64,000 nucleotides of DNA from Haloterrigena turkmenica DSM 5511 (GCF_000025325.1 NC_013744.1:434001-498000), one strand, 5' to 3'; numbered from the stretch's first letter, positions 51,956 through 61,322 are shown. Notes: generated from the letters alone by a model not told the origin. Program-made: numbers and translations.

Positions 51956-53200
51956 ATGTCGACGGACTACTCGGAGTCTATCCGCTGGCCGATGTTGATA
52001 ACGCTGGTGCTGATCGGCTTTATCCCGGCTTTCTCGGGGGCACTGATCAACCCGACCATCCCGGCGATCCAGGAGACATTCTCGCACGAGCCGTACTCGG
52101 AGACGTTGGCACAGCTCGTCAGTTCGATGTCGGCCTGGATCGTGATCGTCGTCGCACCCCTCACGGGATACGTGCTGGACAAGTACGCGCGCAAGCCGAT
52201 CCTGATCGGGGCGGTCATCGTCTACGGGGCCGGGACGAGCATCGCGTTCTTCCTCGACTCGATCTACCTGATCCTGGCGACCCGCGTGCTCGACGGCATC
52301 GCCGTCGGCGCGCTCATGGTGACGGTGCCGACGCTCATCGCGGACTACTACTCGGGCGGCCGCCGCGAGTCCATCATGGGCTACTACAGCGCCGTGACGG
52401 CCGCCGGCGGCGCCATCGCCGCGGTCATGGGCGGCTACATCGCGGGGACCCTCGGTTGGCGGTACATCTTCCTCGTCTTCGCGGGGGCGCTCCTGTTCGT
52501 CCCGCCGATCCTCCGGTTCCTGCCGGAACCCGACGTGGAGGAGTCGGCTAGGGACGACGGCGTCGGCCGCCTCGAGGCGATCAAGAAACTCCTGCGTGAG
52601 TCGCCCGTAAAGCTGGTCGCCGGCATCTACGCCATCGTGTTGGTGGGAATGCTGGTGAACAACCTCGTCATGATCGAGGTGCCGTACTATCTCCAGAGCT
52701 CCCTCACCGTGACCGATTCGCAGACCGGCCTCGTGATCTCGGGTGTGATGATCGGCAGCTTCGTCTCCGCCTCGATGTACGGTCGGATCAAACAGCGCAT
52801 GCGTCACGTCACGGTGATGGCGCTCGGTTTCGTCATCGCAGCGATGGGATTCCTCCTGTTTACCGCCGCTGATACCCTCCCGGTCGTGATCGCCGGCGTC
52901 ATCGTCAGCGGGGCGACGGGATTCGGCATCATCCAGCCCACGGCGAACGATTGGGTCGCGTCGGTCGTCCCGGGAGAGGTCCGCGGTCGCGCCCTCAGCG
53001 GCGTGACGATGATGATGTACGGTGGGTTCGCGCTCTCGCCGTTCGCCCCGATACCGCTGGTCGACGCGTTCGGTCGTAGGGGGATGCTGCAGACCGCCGG
53101 CTACGTCATGCTCATCGTCGGGGGCGCCCTCCTAACGGTCTGGTTCGTCAGTCGATCTACCGTCGACTCGACAGCGAAGGTGTCATCCTCTGACGACTGA
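51956..53200 (+). CDS. MFS transporter, probable uronate/glucuronide uptake
   Basis: Protein of 414 aa with 12 predicted membrane segments. The loop 2-3 motif is GYVLDKYARKPILIG (G-x3-D-x2-A-R-K-P) and the proline-rich segment IADYYSGGRRESIMG follows helix 4. A second start, the GTG at 51950, is possible. The last gene of the uronate island, it is codirectional with the dehydrogenase. Import of glucuronides or uronates is inferred from position only; drug-efflux relatives share the fold. Confidence 0.82.
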   Translation: MSTDYSESIRWPMLITLVLIGFIPAFSGALINPTIPAIQETFSHEPYSETLAQLVSSMSAWIVIVVAPLTGYVLDKYARKPILIGAVIVYGAGTSIAFFLDSIYLILATRVLDGIAVGALMVTVPTLIADYYSGGRRESIMGYYSAVTAAGGAIAAVMGGYIAGTLGWRYIFLVFAGALLFVPPILRFLPEPDVEESARDDGVGRLEAIKKLLRESPVKLVAGIYAIVLVGMLVNNLVMIEVPYYLQSSLTVTDSQTGLVISGVMIGSFVSASMYGRIKQRMRHVTVMALGFVIAAMGFLLFTAADTLPVVIAGVIVSGATGFGIIQPTANDWVASVVPGEVRGRALSGVTMMMYGGFALSPFAPIPLVDAFGRRGMLQTAGYVMLIVGGALLTVWFVSRSTVDSTAKVSSSDD

Positions 53201-53350
53201 TCGCGAACAGACCGCAGACACGACTGACGGTCAGTCGCAGTAGCGCGACCATCTTTCTCCAGGCGGCGTCGTATCGGGCTGATAGGTTTCACACTCCGAC
53301 GAAGTGTAGATATGTAAACATTTATGTGTCTGGTGGGCGTAGACATTCTC

Positions 53351-53848
53351 ATGCCAGTTGAGACAGTTTTGCTTCCCGTCAGCGACTCGGACGAGGACCG
53401 GATACACCACCTCGTCGATGCCGTCTTGGAAACCGCCGCTCCAGTCGATGCCACCGTCGTGGTCGGTCACGCTATCCCGAAGAACACCGGCGACATTACG
53501 CCGGCAGTCACTCCGATAACGGGCGGTGGTTATCCCCAACTCCTTTCGAAGTCCGAATACGATGACCTGCTCGAGGAGCACTCTCCCGACGAAATCGCCG
53601 CTGAACACGATACGGTCCAGTCAGTGATCGATCGTCTCGAGGCCGCCGACGTCGACTACGACATCCGTGGCGCGGTCGGCGACCCCGGCGAGGCGTTTCT
53701 CGACCTCGCGGACGCGATCGACGCCAACCGGATCGTGGTCGGCGGACGCCACAGATCCCCCGCTGACAAGGCGATCTTCGGAAGCGTCGCGCAGACGCTG
53801 ATACTGGATGCGTCCTGTCCCGTCACGTTCGTCCAGAACGACGACTGA
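53351..53848 (+). CDS. UspA-type universal stress protein
   Basis: Protein of 165 aa from the ATG at 53351; an ATG at 53324 is in frame but lies at the A/T box AACATTTATG that fits a leaderless start at 53351. It begins METVLLPVSDSDEDR-like (VETVLLPVSDSD) and ends with the nucleotide loop GGRHRSPADKAIFGSVAQTLI and CPVTFVQ. A fragment of a close relative lies on the other strand at 56110-56275. Confidence 0.82.
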   Translation: MPVETVLLPVSDSDEDRIHHLVDAVLETAAPVDATVVVGHAIPKNTGDITPAVTPITGGGYPQLLSKSEYDDLLEEHSPDEIAAEHDTVQSVIDRLEAADVDYDIRGAVGDPGEAFLDLADAIDANRIVVGGRHRSPADKAIFGSVAQTLILDASCPVTFVQNDD

Positions 53849-53987
53849 GCGACGACGAATACCGATCCCGGATCCCGACCACAGGCTCGAGGGACAAACG
53901 AGCAACCGAACGGTACGCGTGCGCGATTCGATACCCACCCCATACCGTCGACGGATATCGGTCGACGGGACGGTACAGACCTACTCT

Positions 53988-54836
53988 TCATTCGGAAGTG
54001 CGTCGTCCCCAGATGATGGCGATCAGCGCCGAGCCGACGACGCCGACGAACGAAAACGCGATGACGGTCGTGAGCACGTCCGGATCGGAAAAACTGGTCA
54101 TGGCGATGAACAATGCGATCGCCGCGTTTCGAGCGGCGGTCGTCGTCGCCAGCACCTCCCGTCCGTCTCGAGCCGGCCCGCCGAGGACGTAACCGAGCAG
54201 CAGCGACGCAGCGACGACGACGCTCGAGACGAACAGCGTCCCCGTGCCGAGTAGCGTGAGCATGTCGCCGGCGTAGACGAGCAACAGGAGCACGAGCAGG
54301 AAGACGAACGAGGCGTCCGAGAGTCGCTGGACCGGCGGATACAGCCGGTCGGCGACGGACGAATACCGGGACTCGAGGCCGAGGCCGACGACCAGCGGGA
54401 CGAGCTGGATACCGAACACCAGCCGGCCAATCGAGAGCGGATCCACGGCGACGGCCCCGGGCAACAGCAGCGCGAGGGTCGCCGGAATAGTCACGACCGA
54501 GACGACGCCGAGGACGGCCATGAGCCCGTTCGCGAACGCGAGGTTACTGTTCGATAGCTCGGCGAATTTCGGGCCGAAGGGCGCGCCGGGTGACACGGCG
54601 ATCAACAGAATACCGACGGCGTAGCCCGGCGCTACTGAAATCGCACGGACGAGTACGTACGCGACGATCGGAACGACTGCGAGATTCACGACGAGGGACT
54701 TGCTCACGAGTCGCGGCTCGTCGATCGCCGTCAGTAGCTGATCGACGGACAGGCTCAGTCCCATCGCGAGCATCGTCGACAGGACGAAGATCGCAGTCCC
54801 GACATCGACGACCGCACCGGCTGTGGCTGCTCCCAT
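53988..54836 (-). CDS. BASS-family (bile acid:sodium symporter-like) transporter
   Basis: Membrane protein of 282 aa with about nine hydrophobic segments. Conserved family features include MLAMGLSLSVDQL near the N-terminus, ISPGAPFGPKFAELSNSNLAFANGLMAVLGVVSVVTIP and the C-terminal TTTAARNAAIALFIAMTSF. Relatives move organic anions or keto acids with sodium. The substrate is not predictable; it is adjacent to a VOC protein on the same strand. Confidence 0.75.
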   Translation of the reverse strand: MGAATAGAVVDVGTAIFVLSTMLAMGLSLSVDQLLTAIDEPRLVSKSLVVNLAVVPIVAYVLVRAISVAPGYAVGILLIAVSPGAPFGPKFAELSNSNLAFANGLMAVLGVVSVVTIPATLALLLPGAVAVDPLSIGRLVFGIQLVPLVVGLGLESRYSSVADRLYPPVQRLSDASFVFLLVLLLLVYAGDMLTLLGTGTLFVSSVVVAASLLLGYVLGGPARDGREVLATTTAARNAAIALFIAMTSFSDPDVLTTVIAFSFVGVVGSALIAIIWGRRTSE

Positions 54837-54967
54837 CGTTCAGTTACACTGTTTAGGGATCACAGCTATTTGATTGCTACTGTTCGTTGGCAGTTGTGAT
54901 CCGTCGGCCGATTCACCCGCTCATACCCGGAAGACCTCGGGAGGCGTCCGTTTGGCGGTAGACGGAC

Positions 54968-55807
54968 CTAAACCGTCCGAATCCGAATCGAAATCTCGTC
55001 CGGGTCGGTGACCTCGAGGGAGTCGCCACGGTCGGTGGCCGCGATATCGGCGTCCTCGAGTCGTCGCCGAACCGTCGCGAGCGTCTCGTCGTCCGGGACG
55101 ACGAACTCGAACCATGCCAATCCGCGGCCGCCCGCCGGCTGGGACCGCCCGTTCCACGTATTCACGCCGAGGTGATGGTGGTAGTCCCCGGCCGCGAGAA
55201 ACAGCGCCGAACGCGCTTCTGTCTGCACGCGGAGCCCGAGCGTTTCGGCGTAGAACTCGCGTGCCGTTCGGATCGAGGACGCTTCTAGGTGAACGTGTCC
55301 GACCGTCGTTCCGGAGGGAACGGTCGTCTTCCCGTTCGATTGCGCGGCGATATCGGCAAGATCCAGCGAAACCGTTCCGATCTGAACCGTGCCGCCGGAC
55401 GCACGCGGCCACTCCTCTCGCGGTCGGTCTGTGTATATCTCGACTCCGTTGTCCTCTGGATCAGTGAGATACAGCGCTTCGCTGACGTAATGATCGGACG
55501 CGCCGTCTAACTCCCAGTGCTCGCGTATTCGGTCGAGCGCTGCACCTAACGCAGCGCGTGATGGGACCTCGAACGCGTTGTGGAACAGTCCCGCCTGCTC
55601 TCGATGCCGGGACGCTGCAGTCTCGTCCTCTGTCAACACGAGTAACGGCGTCTCGCTAGTTCCGAGCGTCGCCTCCGTTTTCGTTCGCCTGCGAACCGAG
55701 AGCCCAACGACGCCTCGATAGAAATCGACCATCGCGTCGAGATCGGCCACGACAAGCGAAGTCCGCCCGATTCGTGCCGTCTTCGGAATGATCGGATCGG
55801 CGGTCAT
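54968..55807 (-). CDS. Two-domain VOC protein (catechol-2,3-dioxygenase/glyoxalase fold)
   Basis: Protein of 279 aa from the ATG at 55807; the longer frame to 55873 is rejected. Two vicinal-oxygen-chelate modules: the first begins IGRTSLVVADLDAMVDFYRGVVGLS, and the second has VGHVHLEASSIRTAREFYAETLGL with DYHHHLGVNTWNG. Metal ligands are suggested by His in GHVHLE and the acidic EFVVPD/ITDPEDNGVEIY sections. Similar proteins are annotated CatE. It may be an extradiol dioxygenase or an uncharacterised VOC enzyme. Confidence 0.78.
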   Translation of the reverse strand: MTADPIIPKTARIGRTSLVVADLDAMVDFYRGVVGLSVRRRTKTEATLGTSETPLLVLTEDETAASRHREQAGLFHNAFEVPSRAALGAALDRIREHWELDGASDHYVSEALYLTDPEDNGVEIYTDRPREEWPRASGGTVQIGTVSLDLADIAAQSNGKTTVPSGTTVGHVHLEASSIRTAREFYAETLGLRVQTEARSALFLAAGDYHHHLGVNTWNGRSQPAGGRGLAWFEFVVPDDETLATVRRRLEDADIAATDRGDSLEVTDPDEISIRIRTV

Positions 55808-56109
55808 CTGCGACTCTCCTCTGCACCCGACTTCCGGTCGGTAGTGCCTACCGCCATTCTTCTCCGCTGACATTCCCTCCCAGCCGTTTCGAGGTCGACG
55901 AATCGATTCGCATTGGGCGAGTTCGTATCCCTGATCAAACGGGTCACGAGCATCGGTTGAATATTCACTTCCACCACGTTATCTAATTCGGTTCCGAATC
56001 CGTATATAGTTCTGGGAACGATCGTGTGACCAGGTTACGTCGACTCAACCGGTGGAAAACTACAAAGGGAAGACCAGGCAACTCGACGTAACTGATCGAC
56101 CCTCGAGTT
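55808..56109. other. Intergenic region
   Basis: About 300 bp upstream of the VOC gene; TATATA near 56003 is the only notable box and no gene is seen. Confidence 0.35.
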
Positions 56110-56275
56110 CGGTACCCCTCTCATCTCCTTCGAACCAGTATCCGTCGAGTAGTTCATCGTATTCGTTCTGCGAGGGAACGTGCGGATGGTGTGATCCGAT
56201 GATCGGAACCGTAGCGTTCAGGATTCCACCTTCGTCTTCGGGGATCACGTCGCAGTAAGAAGGGGCCGACGGCAT
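56110..56275 (-). pseudogene. UspA gene fragment
   Basis: Minus-strand translation VIPEDEGGILNATVPIIGSH and VPSQNEYDELLD aligns position by position with residues of the UspA at 53351 (AIPKNTGDITPAVTPITGGG, LSKSEYDDLLE). Neither the N-terminal strand nor the nucleotide loop is found around it, so it is a remnant of a paralogous Usp gene. Confidence 0.65.
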
Positions 56276-56545
56276 CGAACAAGGGGTTCGATAGCGTAGA
56301 ACAAGTTTAGATATATACTCAGGTAAGGTGATTGCAGCAGTACGGGGGATTCGAACGCGCTATAGTCGGCCAACAGAGATCGATCAGCGAAATCGGAATC
56401 GCAAAACAGTTCTCTTACTCTCGTAGTAACCGGTTCCCAAGGCTCGTAGCGCTCCATTCGACACGTGCAAACGAAATAGGGTAAGGAACGGATTCGGACT
56501 AACTGATTCGTACCGAGCACGATAGTGCTCGTCCCCTCTCGATGT

Positions 56546-56566
56546 TTTACAACAGTATTACTGTAA
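56546..56566. promoter_or_regulatory. TTTACA-N10-TGTAA palindrome, copy 6
   Basis: TTTACA, ACAGTATTAC, TGTAA. Paired with copy 7 at a centre-to-centre distance of 26 bp. Confidence 0.45.
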
Positions 56567-56571
56567 TCTAA

Positions 56572-56592
56572 TTACAAAAGTACCTCTGTAAA
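56572..56592. promoter_or_regulatory. TTTACA-N10-TGTAA palindrome, copy 7 (inverted)
   Basis: TTACA, AAAGTACCTC, TGTAAA. Adjacent to copy 6 in the opposite orientation. Confidence 0.45.
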
Positions 56593-56957
56593 CGATCGAA
56601 ATCGACGATCCGAGTACCGTCAGCCATCACCGAATCTATGAATCGACGTACAAAGAACAGATCCCGCACAGGCTCGGGGCAAGAACTCTGTAGTGCATGA
56701 TTCGACAGGGGCGAATGATTGAACGGCGCTCAAATCGAAATAGTCGGTATGAATCCGGTGCACGGAGGCTCTCTGGGCCCTTGAGCGACAAGGAATATCT
56801 ACTGCGGCCTCAGGACGATGTTGACTATCCCAATAGAAGAGAGATGAACGATATTCTTCAGAAGGTCGGTATCGAACGTCCTACAAATGGTCAGGTCGCC
56901 GAACTGGCTGTGTGTAGTTGGGCGTGAAAAGTGAGGCGGCACGATTTTGTGGTGTCC

Positions 56958-57575
56958 ATGCCAAAAATCAACCGCTTCAGCGGGTGTAGCGACTGGATAA
57001 CTTTGAGTTTTGTGGAGCGAGAGCGGACACCGTGTCAGCAGATGGCGCTCGGTATTCGATTCCATCTTGCTGAATTGTCGATTTTGAATACCGTTCTGAA
57101 ACTCGAGAAGTTCGGCGTCGAGCGATCGCACAAGGTTGTTCACGATTGGGTACAGAAAGCCGATCTACAGCCAGTAACTGATGCGAATCCGAATCACGTT
57201 ACGTTTGACGAAACTGTGATTCGGATCGACGGTCGCCAGTATTGGCTGTACGCTGAAGCCGATCCTGAAACGAACAAGATACACCATACACGGCTGTTTT
57301 CAACGACTACAACTGTATTGACTGAACGCTTCCTGCGAGAATCAATCGAAAAACATGACGTCGAAAACGCTGTGTTTCTCGTCGATGGTACACAGCATCT
57401 CCAGTCAGAACTCCGTCGACGCGGACTCCGATTTCGATACGAAAAACAGGAAAATTGGGACGCAATCGAACGTATCTTTCGAGAGATAAAACGATGTACC
57501 TCTTTGTTCTCAAACTGTTTCAGCCACGTCAAACCATCAACCGCAGAATCGTGGCTCCAATCCTTCGCCGTCTGA
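56958..57575 (+). mobile_element. IS6-like transposase, nearly complete
   Basis: Protein of 205 aa from the ATG at 56958 (MPKINRFSGCSDWI). N-terminal HTH-like part GVERSHKVVHDWVQKADLQP, then the DDE core with Asp84 (TFDETVIRIDG), Asp143 (FLVDGTQHL) and Glu171 (WDAIERIFREIKR). Translation ends at WLQSFAV, about six residues before the usual end of close relatives, so it is slightly truncated but keeps all catalytic residues. It is more intact than fragments A and B and belongs to a different subgroup. Confidence 0.85.
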
Positions 57576-57658
57576 TAGAACGCTACAAATTAAACACGAC
57601 CCTTGGGAAACACGAGCAATTTTTCAACGAGGTGATTCGGTGGCAGCGATAAGTGCGA

Positions 57659-58699
57659 CTACGGAGAAACCTCGAGTGCGGTCTCTTCCGTCCGCTCGAA
57701 CGCCTCGAGGTACGCTTCGGCGTCGAGCGCTGCCATGCTACCGGTTCCAGCGGCAGTGATCGCCTGTTGATAGTGCGGATCGGCGACATCGCCGGCGGCG
57801 AAGACGCCCTCGACCGTGGTTTCGGTCGTTGCGCGGCCGTCGGCGGTTCGAGTATGGAGGTAGCCGCTCTCGTCGCGGTCGACGGCGGTCCCCTCGAGGA
57901 ACTCGGTGTTCGGCGTGTGGCCGATCGCGTAGAACACGCCGCCGACGTCGACGGTCTCTCGGTTTACGTCGACGCCGGTCGCGACCTTCTCCGCGGGATA
58001 ACCGTCGGGATGGGAGACGAGGGTCGCGCCGGTGACGCCCTCTTCGTGCGAACCGTGGATCGCCTCGAGTTCGGTGTTCCAGCGGAACTCGATGTCCTCG
58101 TGGTCGCGGGCGCGGTCGGCCATGATCTCGGAGGCGCGCAGATTCTCGCGGCGGTGAACGACCGTGACGCTGTCGGCGAACTTCGCGAGGAAGAGCGCTT
58201 CTTCCATCGCCGAATCGCCGCCGCCGATCACGAGGACGTCGTCGCCGCGGTGGAACGCGCCGTCGCAGGTCGCACACGTCGAGAGTCCGTAGCCCATCAA
58301 CTTGTCCTCGTTGTCGGCGCCGACCCAGCGAGCGCTCGCGCCGCTCGCGACGATCAGCGCATGCGTTCGCAGCGTATCGCCGTTCGAGAGTTCGAGTTCG
58401 AACGGCCGCTCCTCGAGCGTCGCGTTCTCGACGGTTCCGTGCGTGAATTCGGCGCCGAACGCCGTTGCCTGATCCTTACCGTTCTGGATCAGCTCCATCC
58501 CACCGACGCCCTCGGAGAAGCCCAGGTAGTTCTCGACATCGGTCGTCAGCGTCAGTTGGCCGCCCGGTTCGGGTCCCTCGAGCACCAGCGGCTCGAGGTC
58601 GGCCCGCGCGGCATAGACGGCCGCCGAGAGGCCGGCGACGCCGGAGCCGACGATCACTACGTTGCGAACGTCCGCGGTCGTGTCTGTTTCCTCGTTCAT
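57659..58699 (-). CDS. trxB: Thioredoxin reductase
   Basis: Flavoprotein of 346 aa. FAD site VIVGSGVAGLSAAVYAARA, redox pair Cys142/Cys145 (STCATCDGAF), NAD(P) site VIGGGDSAMEEALFL and C-terminal GVFAAGDVADPHYQQAITAAGTGSMAAL. It reduces thioredoxin. The ATG at 58699 overlaps the thioredoxin stop by four bases (ATGA), making a trxA-trxB operon. Confidence 0.95.
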   Translation of the reverse strand: MNEETDTTADVRNVVIVGSGVAGLSAAVYAARADLEPLVLEGPEPGGQLTLTTDVENYLGFSEGVGGMELIQNGKDQATAFGAEFTHGTVENATLEERPFELELSNGDTLRTHALIVASGASARWVGADNEDKLMGYGLSTCATCDGAFHRGDDVLVIGGGDSAMEEALFLAKFADSVTVVHRRENLRASEIMADRARDHEDIEFRWNTELEAIHGSHEEGVTGATLVSHPDGYPAEKVATGVDVNRETVDVGGVFYAIGHTPNTEFLEGTAVDRDESGYLHTRTADGRATTETTVEGVFAAGDVADPHYQQAITAAGTGSMAALDAEAYLEAFERTEETALEVSP

Positions 58700-59055
58700 T
58701 CGGTGTACCCCTCGATCAGGCTACGAAGTCGGTCTTCCGGCAGCGCGCCGGACTGCTGTTCGACCTGCTCGCCGCCTGCGAAGAGGACCAGCGTCGGCAC
58801 GCCGCGAACGCCGAACGAACCCGCAAGTTGCTGGTGCTCGTCGACGTCGACCTTAGCGATCACGGCCTCGGTCGTGCCCGCTAGCCGTTCGAGGACGGGA
58901 TTGAGCATCTGACAGGGGCCACACCAGTCGGCGTAGAAGTCCACGAGGACGACGTCGTGTGTCGTCGTGACGTCCTCGAGGTGACTTCTTCCATCGATGT
59001 AGATCGGTTCGTCGAGCGATTGTGCCGAAACGTCGTCGCGTGCATCTGTTGCCAT
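58696..59055 (-). CDS. trxA: Thioredoxin
   Basis: Protein of 119 aa from the ATG at 59055; the longer frame to 59271 lacks halophilic composition. Active site WCGPC with Cys45 and Cys48 (VDFYADWCGPCQMLNPVLE), and cis-Pro loop GVRGVPTLVLFAGG. A short acidic N-terminal extension precedes the domain. A TTTAAA box about 26 nt upstream supports a leaderless start. It leads the operon with trxB. Confidence 0.95.
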   Translation of the reverse strand: MATDARDDVSAQSLDEPIYIDGRSHLEDVTTTHDVVLVDFYADWCGPCQMLNPVLERLAGTTEAVIAKVDVDEHQQLAGSFGVRGVPTLVLFAGGEQVEQQSGALPEDRLRSLIEGYTE

Positions 59056-59271
59056 CACCACTACGTATGAACCGACGGCGTTTAAAGGTTTTGTGTGAAT
59101 TGCACAATACAGTAACACGCAATTTCCGGAAAGATTCTGGAACGAGCATACTCCGAGAACGAATGTGTTCGAGGGAGGCGAATACACTGGTTTGAGAGTG
59201 TGGGTGAGCTGGAGCGGACTCTCCTCCGATCGAAATAGGCACTTAGTTTTGCACCTATACCTAACAACCAA

Positions 59272-59934
59272 TCATTCGACAGAGTCGTCCGACCGTTCTG
59301 AGACACCCGCGTCGAAGCGGGCGAAATACCCGACTCGCGTTCCGACGCGCGCGTCGAACGCCAGTCCCCGCTGTTCGATACGGTGTCGCAACCCTTCGAA
59401 TCTGACGAAATGCGGGTCGGGGAGCGACTCGCCGACGACGAGTCGACCGTCAGGTTTCAGAACCCGCTCGAGTTCGTCGAGCGCCCGCTCTTGATCGGGA
59501 ATCTCGCCGAGGACTAAGACCAGATACGCGGCGTCGAACGTGTTGTCCGGATACGGAAGCGATCGTGCGTCGCCGCGAATCGGTTCAACATTCAGGGTCC
59601 CCTCTTGTTGCATTCGCGTTCGGAGGTGTTCGACCATCTCCGATTGGACGTCTACAGCGTGCAGTGTCCCCGACGGTTCGATCGCCCGTGCGACCATCCC
59701 GGTGTAGTAGCCGGTTCCCGGTCCGACCTCGAGAATACGCTCACCGGGCTGGGGCTCGAGTACGTCGCGCAGTCGGGAGCGAGTGATGACCGGACGCAGG
59801 AGGTCGATCGCGTGGCGCTGAGCGTACGGGCACGGCGACGGGTTTGATCGCCACCGGAGGGCGTATCCGAGTCCGGCGAGCAGCGTGAGCCCGAGCAGGG
59901 CGGCGATCGCTCGTACGGTACGACGAGAAACCAT
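59272..59934 (-). CDS. Class I SAM-dependent methyltransferase, membrane-anchored
   Basis: Protein of 220 aa. Residues 8-27 (AIAALLGLTLLAGLGYALRW) form a transmembrane or signal segment. The SAM-binding motif is ILEVGPGTGYYTGMVARA, followed by LHAVDVQSEMVEHL, GDARSLPYPDNTFDAAYLVLVLGEI and LKPDGRLVVGE. The methyl acceptor is unknown. It is separated from the trx operon by about 215 bp. Confidence 0.82.
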   Translation of the reverse strand: MVSRRTVRAIAALLGLTLLAGLGYALRWRSNPSPCPYAQRHAIDLLRPVITRSRLRDVLEPQPGERILEVGPGTGYYTGMVARAIEPSGTLHAVDVQSEMVEHLRTRMQQEGTLNVEPIRGDARSLPYPDNTFDAAYLVLVLGEIPDQERALDELERVLKPDGRLVVGESLPDPHFVRFEGLRHRIEQRGLAFDARVGTRVGYFARFDAGVSERSDDSVE

Positions 59935-60044
59935 AGTGATACCTTCACCGCGGACGGACTACAGTCTTCCCCGAACTGACGCACATGCCGCGGGCTTGCC
60001 GTTGCTACCCCAACTACGACTGTTCTCGAAATCGGTCGTACAGT

Positions 60045-60428
60045 ATGTCCTATACGCTTCGTACACAAGTCGACGGCGAGTTCGACGACGTCGTCGAGAA
60101 AACAATCGACGCCCTCGAGGACGAGGGGTTCGGCGTGCTCTGCGATATCGACGTCCAGGAAACGCTGAAAAAGAAACTCGACGAGGACTTCCGACAGTAC
60201 AGAATCCTAGGTGCGTGCAATCCGCAGTTGGCCCATCAGGGACTCGAGCACGATCTCGAACTCGGGACGTTGCTTCCGTGCAACGTCGTCGTCTACGACG
60301 ATGACGACGGCGTGGTCGTCACTGCGGTCGACCCGCAGCGTCTGATTGGCGTCGCTGACGACGACGAGCTCGACCCGATCGGCGACGACGCGTACGAGCG
60401 CTTCGAACAGGTTCTCGAGTCGCTATAG
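60045..60428 (+). CDS. DUF302 family protein
   Basis: Protein of 127 aa from the ATG at 60045; the frame is open from 59985 but that part is basic. DUF302 landmarks are DDVVEKTIDALEDEGFGVLCDIDVQETLKKKL and YRILGACNPQLAHQGLEHDLELGTLLPCNVVVYDDDDG. The function of DUF302 is not established; members often sit near sulfur or heavy-metal genes, and here a rhodanese fragment and a DUF2892 gene lie nearby. Confidence 0.85.
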   Translation: MSYTLRTQVDGEFDDVVEKTIDALEDEGFGVLCDIDVQETLKKKLDEDFRQYRILGACNPQLAHQGLEHDLELGTLLPCNVVVYDDDDGVVVTAVDPQRLIGVADDDELDPIGDDAYERFEQVLESL

Positions 60429-60757
60429 CTCGGGGCACTGGTATAATAATGCGTTCCGTCGAGTCGGCGGCTACCGAACCCCAAGGACGGGAACCGGCGG
60501 ACGCCGGCGGCGACGCGATCGATTCGCCCGTTGACGCCGTAGCCCGTCTCCGATTCGTGATCGTCAGGCGCGACACACGCCCGTCCCAGGTTCGCAAGCG
60601 ACTCGCGGAACTCGTAGTCGCGACACTCGATCACGACGTTTCCATCGTCAATACGGGACCTTCGGCACAGAGCGACGAAAGCACTCCGGTCGGCTTACGT
60701 AAGCCGATGCTACCGTGGTGTACTGCACGTTCCCCGTATACCGTTGTTATCAGCGAC
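60429..60757. other. Unresolved stretch
   Basis: About 330 bp. A plus-strand frame starting at 60449 is open but has no family resemblance, and its second half is antisense to the rhodanese-like ORF. I call nothing here. Confidence 0.35.
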
Positions 60758-60916
60758 TCAGGCCGCGCAGTTGTTCGGACCCAGTTCGAGTTCCTCGTCC
60801 TCGGACTCGTCGTCTGGACCGAATGGAGGGTTCTCGGCCTCGTGGATCTGCCACCCCTCGTAACTGTCTTCGGGACGTGTATCGATGAGCGTGAACGACT
60901 CGTCTGAATCGAGCAT
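60758..60916 (-). pseudogene. Truncated rhodanese-like ORF
   Basis: A 52-aa frame from the ATG at 60916 reads MLDSDESFTLIDTRPEDSYE and then GWQIHEAENPPFGPDD, the first half of a rhodanese domain (DTRP..YE..HI.GAEN.P). It ends in an acidic tail (ESEDEELELGPNNCAA) before the active-site Cys loop. It may be a C-terminally truncated gene or a small retained domain. TTATAATA near 60957 could be its promoter. Confidence 0.45.
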
Positions 60917-61322
60917 ATCTGCGAGCCGGTTGGGATAAGTATGGCTTATTATTGGAATTATAATACAATATTGTCTGGCACGAGTCGGCCAATAGTTCTC
61001 ACCCTCGCATGAGCAGCTCAGCTATCGATATCAGTTCTGATCGGCTTCGATGAAGACGATCCCTGACGGGATCAATCGCGTTTTGTACTACTCCCCACCA
61101 CTAGCATAATTGACACACGATCGAAGAGCCGGGTACAGACCGTCGGCAGGCGTGTTCTGTATCCACCTGCCGCCATCGGACACACGAACGAATAATCTGC
61201 AGGTTATGTCCCGTTCAGATTACTGGAGGTGAGTAAACGTCGCGATCTACCCCGATACATCTCCAAATCGTGTACACATATTATATACTCAGACGCCCTA
61301 TATAGAACTGGTGAACAAAATT
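60917..61322. other. Intergenic region before DUF2892 gene
   Basis: About 400 bp. It holds a 7-bp inverted repeat CGGCAGG (61144-61150)/CCTGCCG (61166-61172) and two TATA-like boxes (TATTATATA near 61279, CTATATAG near 61299). No gene is supported. Confidence 0.4.

Larger units (their letters stand above)
56276..56957. other. Gene-poor region left of the IS6-like element
   Basis: About 680 bp with two tandem palindromes (56546-56566 and 56572-56592). No terminal inverted repeat of the transposon could be identified by eye. Frames are not convincing. Confidence 0.4.

Noticed and set aside
51677-52807. 376-codon minus-strand frame opposite the MFS gene
   Set aside because: Acidic and His-rich but antisense to a convincing 12-helix transporter; no family resemblance.
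56340-56366. tRNA-like GTTCGAATCCCCC on the minus strand
   Set aside because: The flanks do not pair as a T-arm and no acceptor, D or anticodon arms can be drawn; no integration site is supported.
60449-60907. 153-codon plus-strand frame
   Set aside because: No recognisable domain and the second half is antisense to the rhodanese-like sequence, which reads better.
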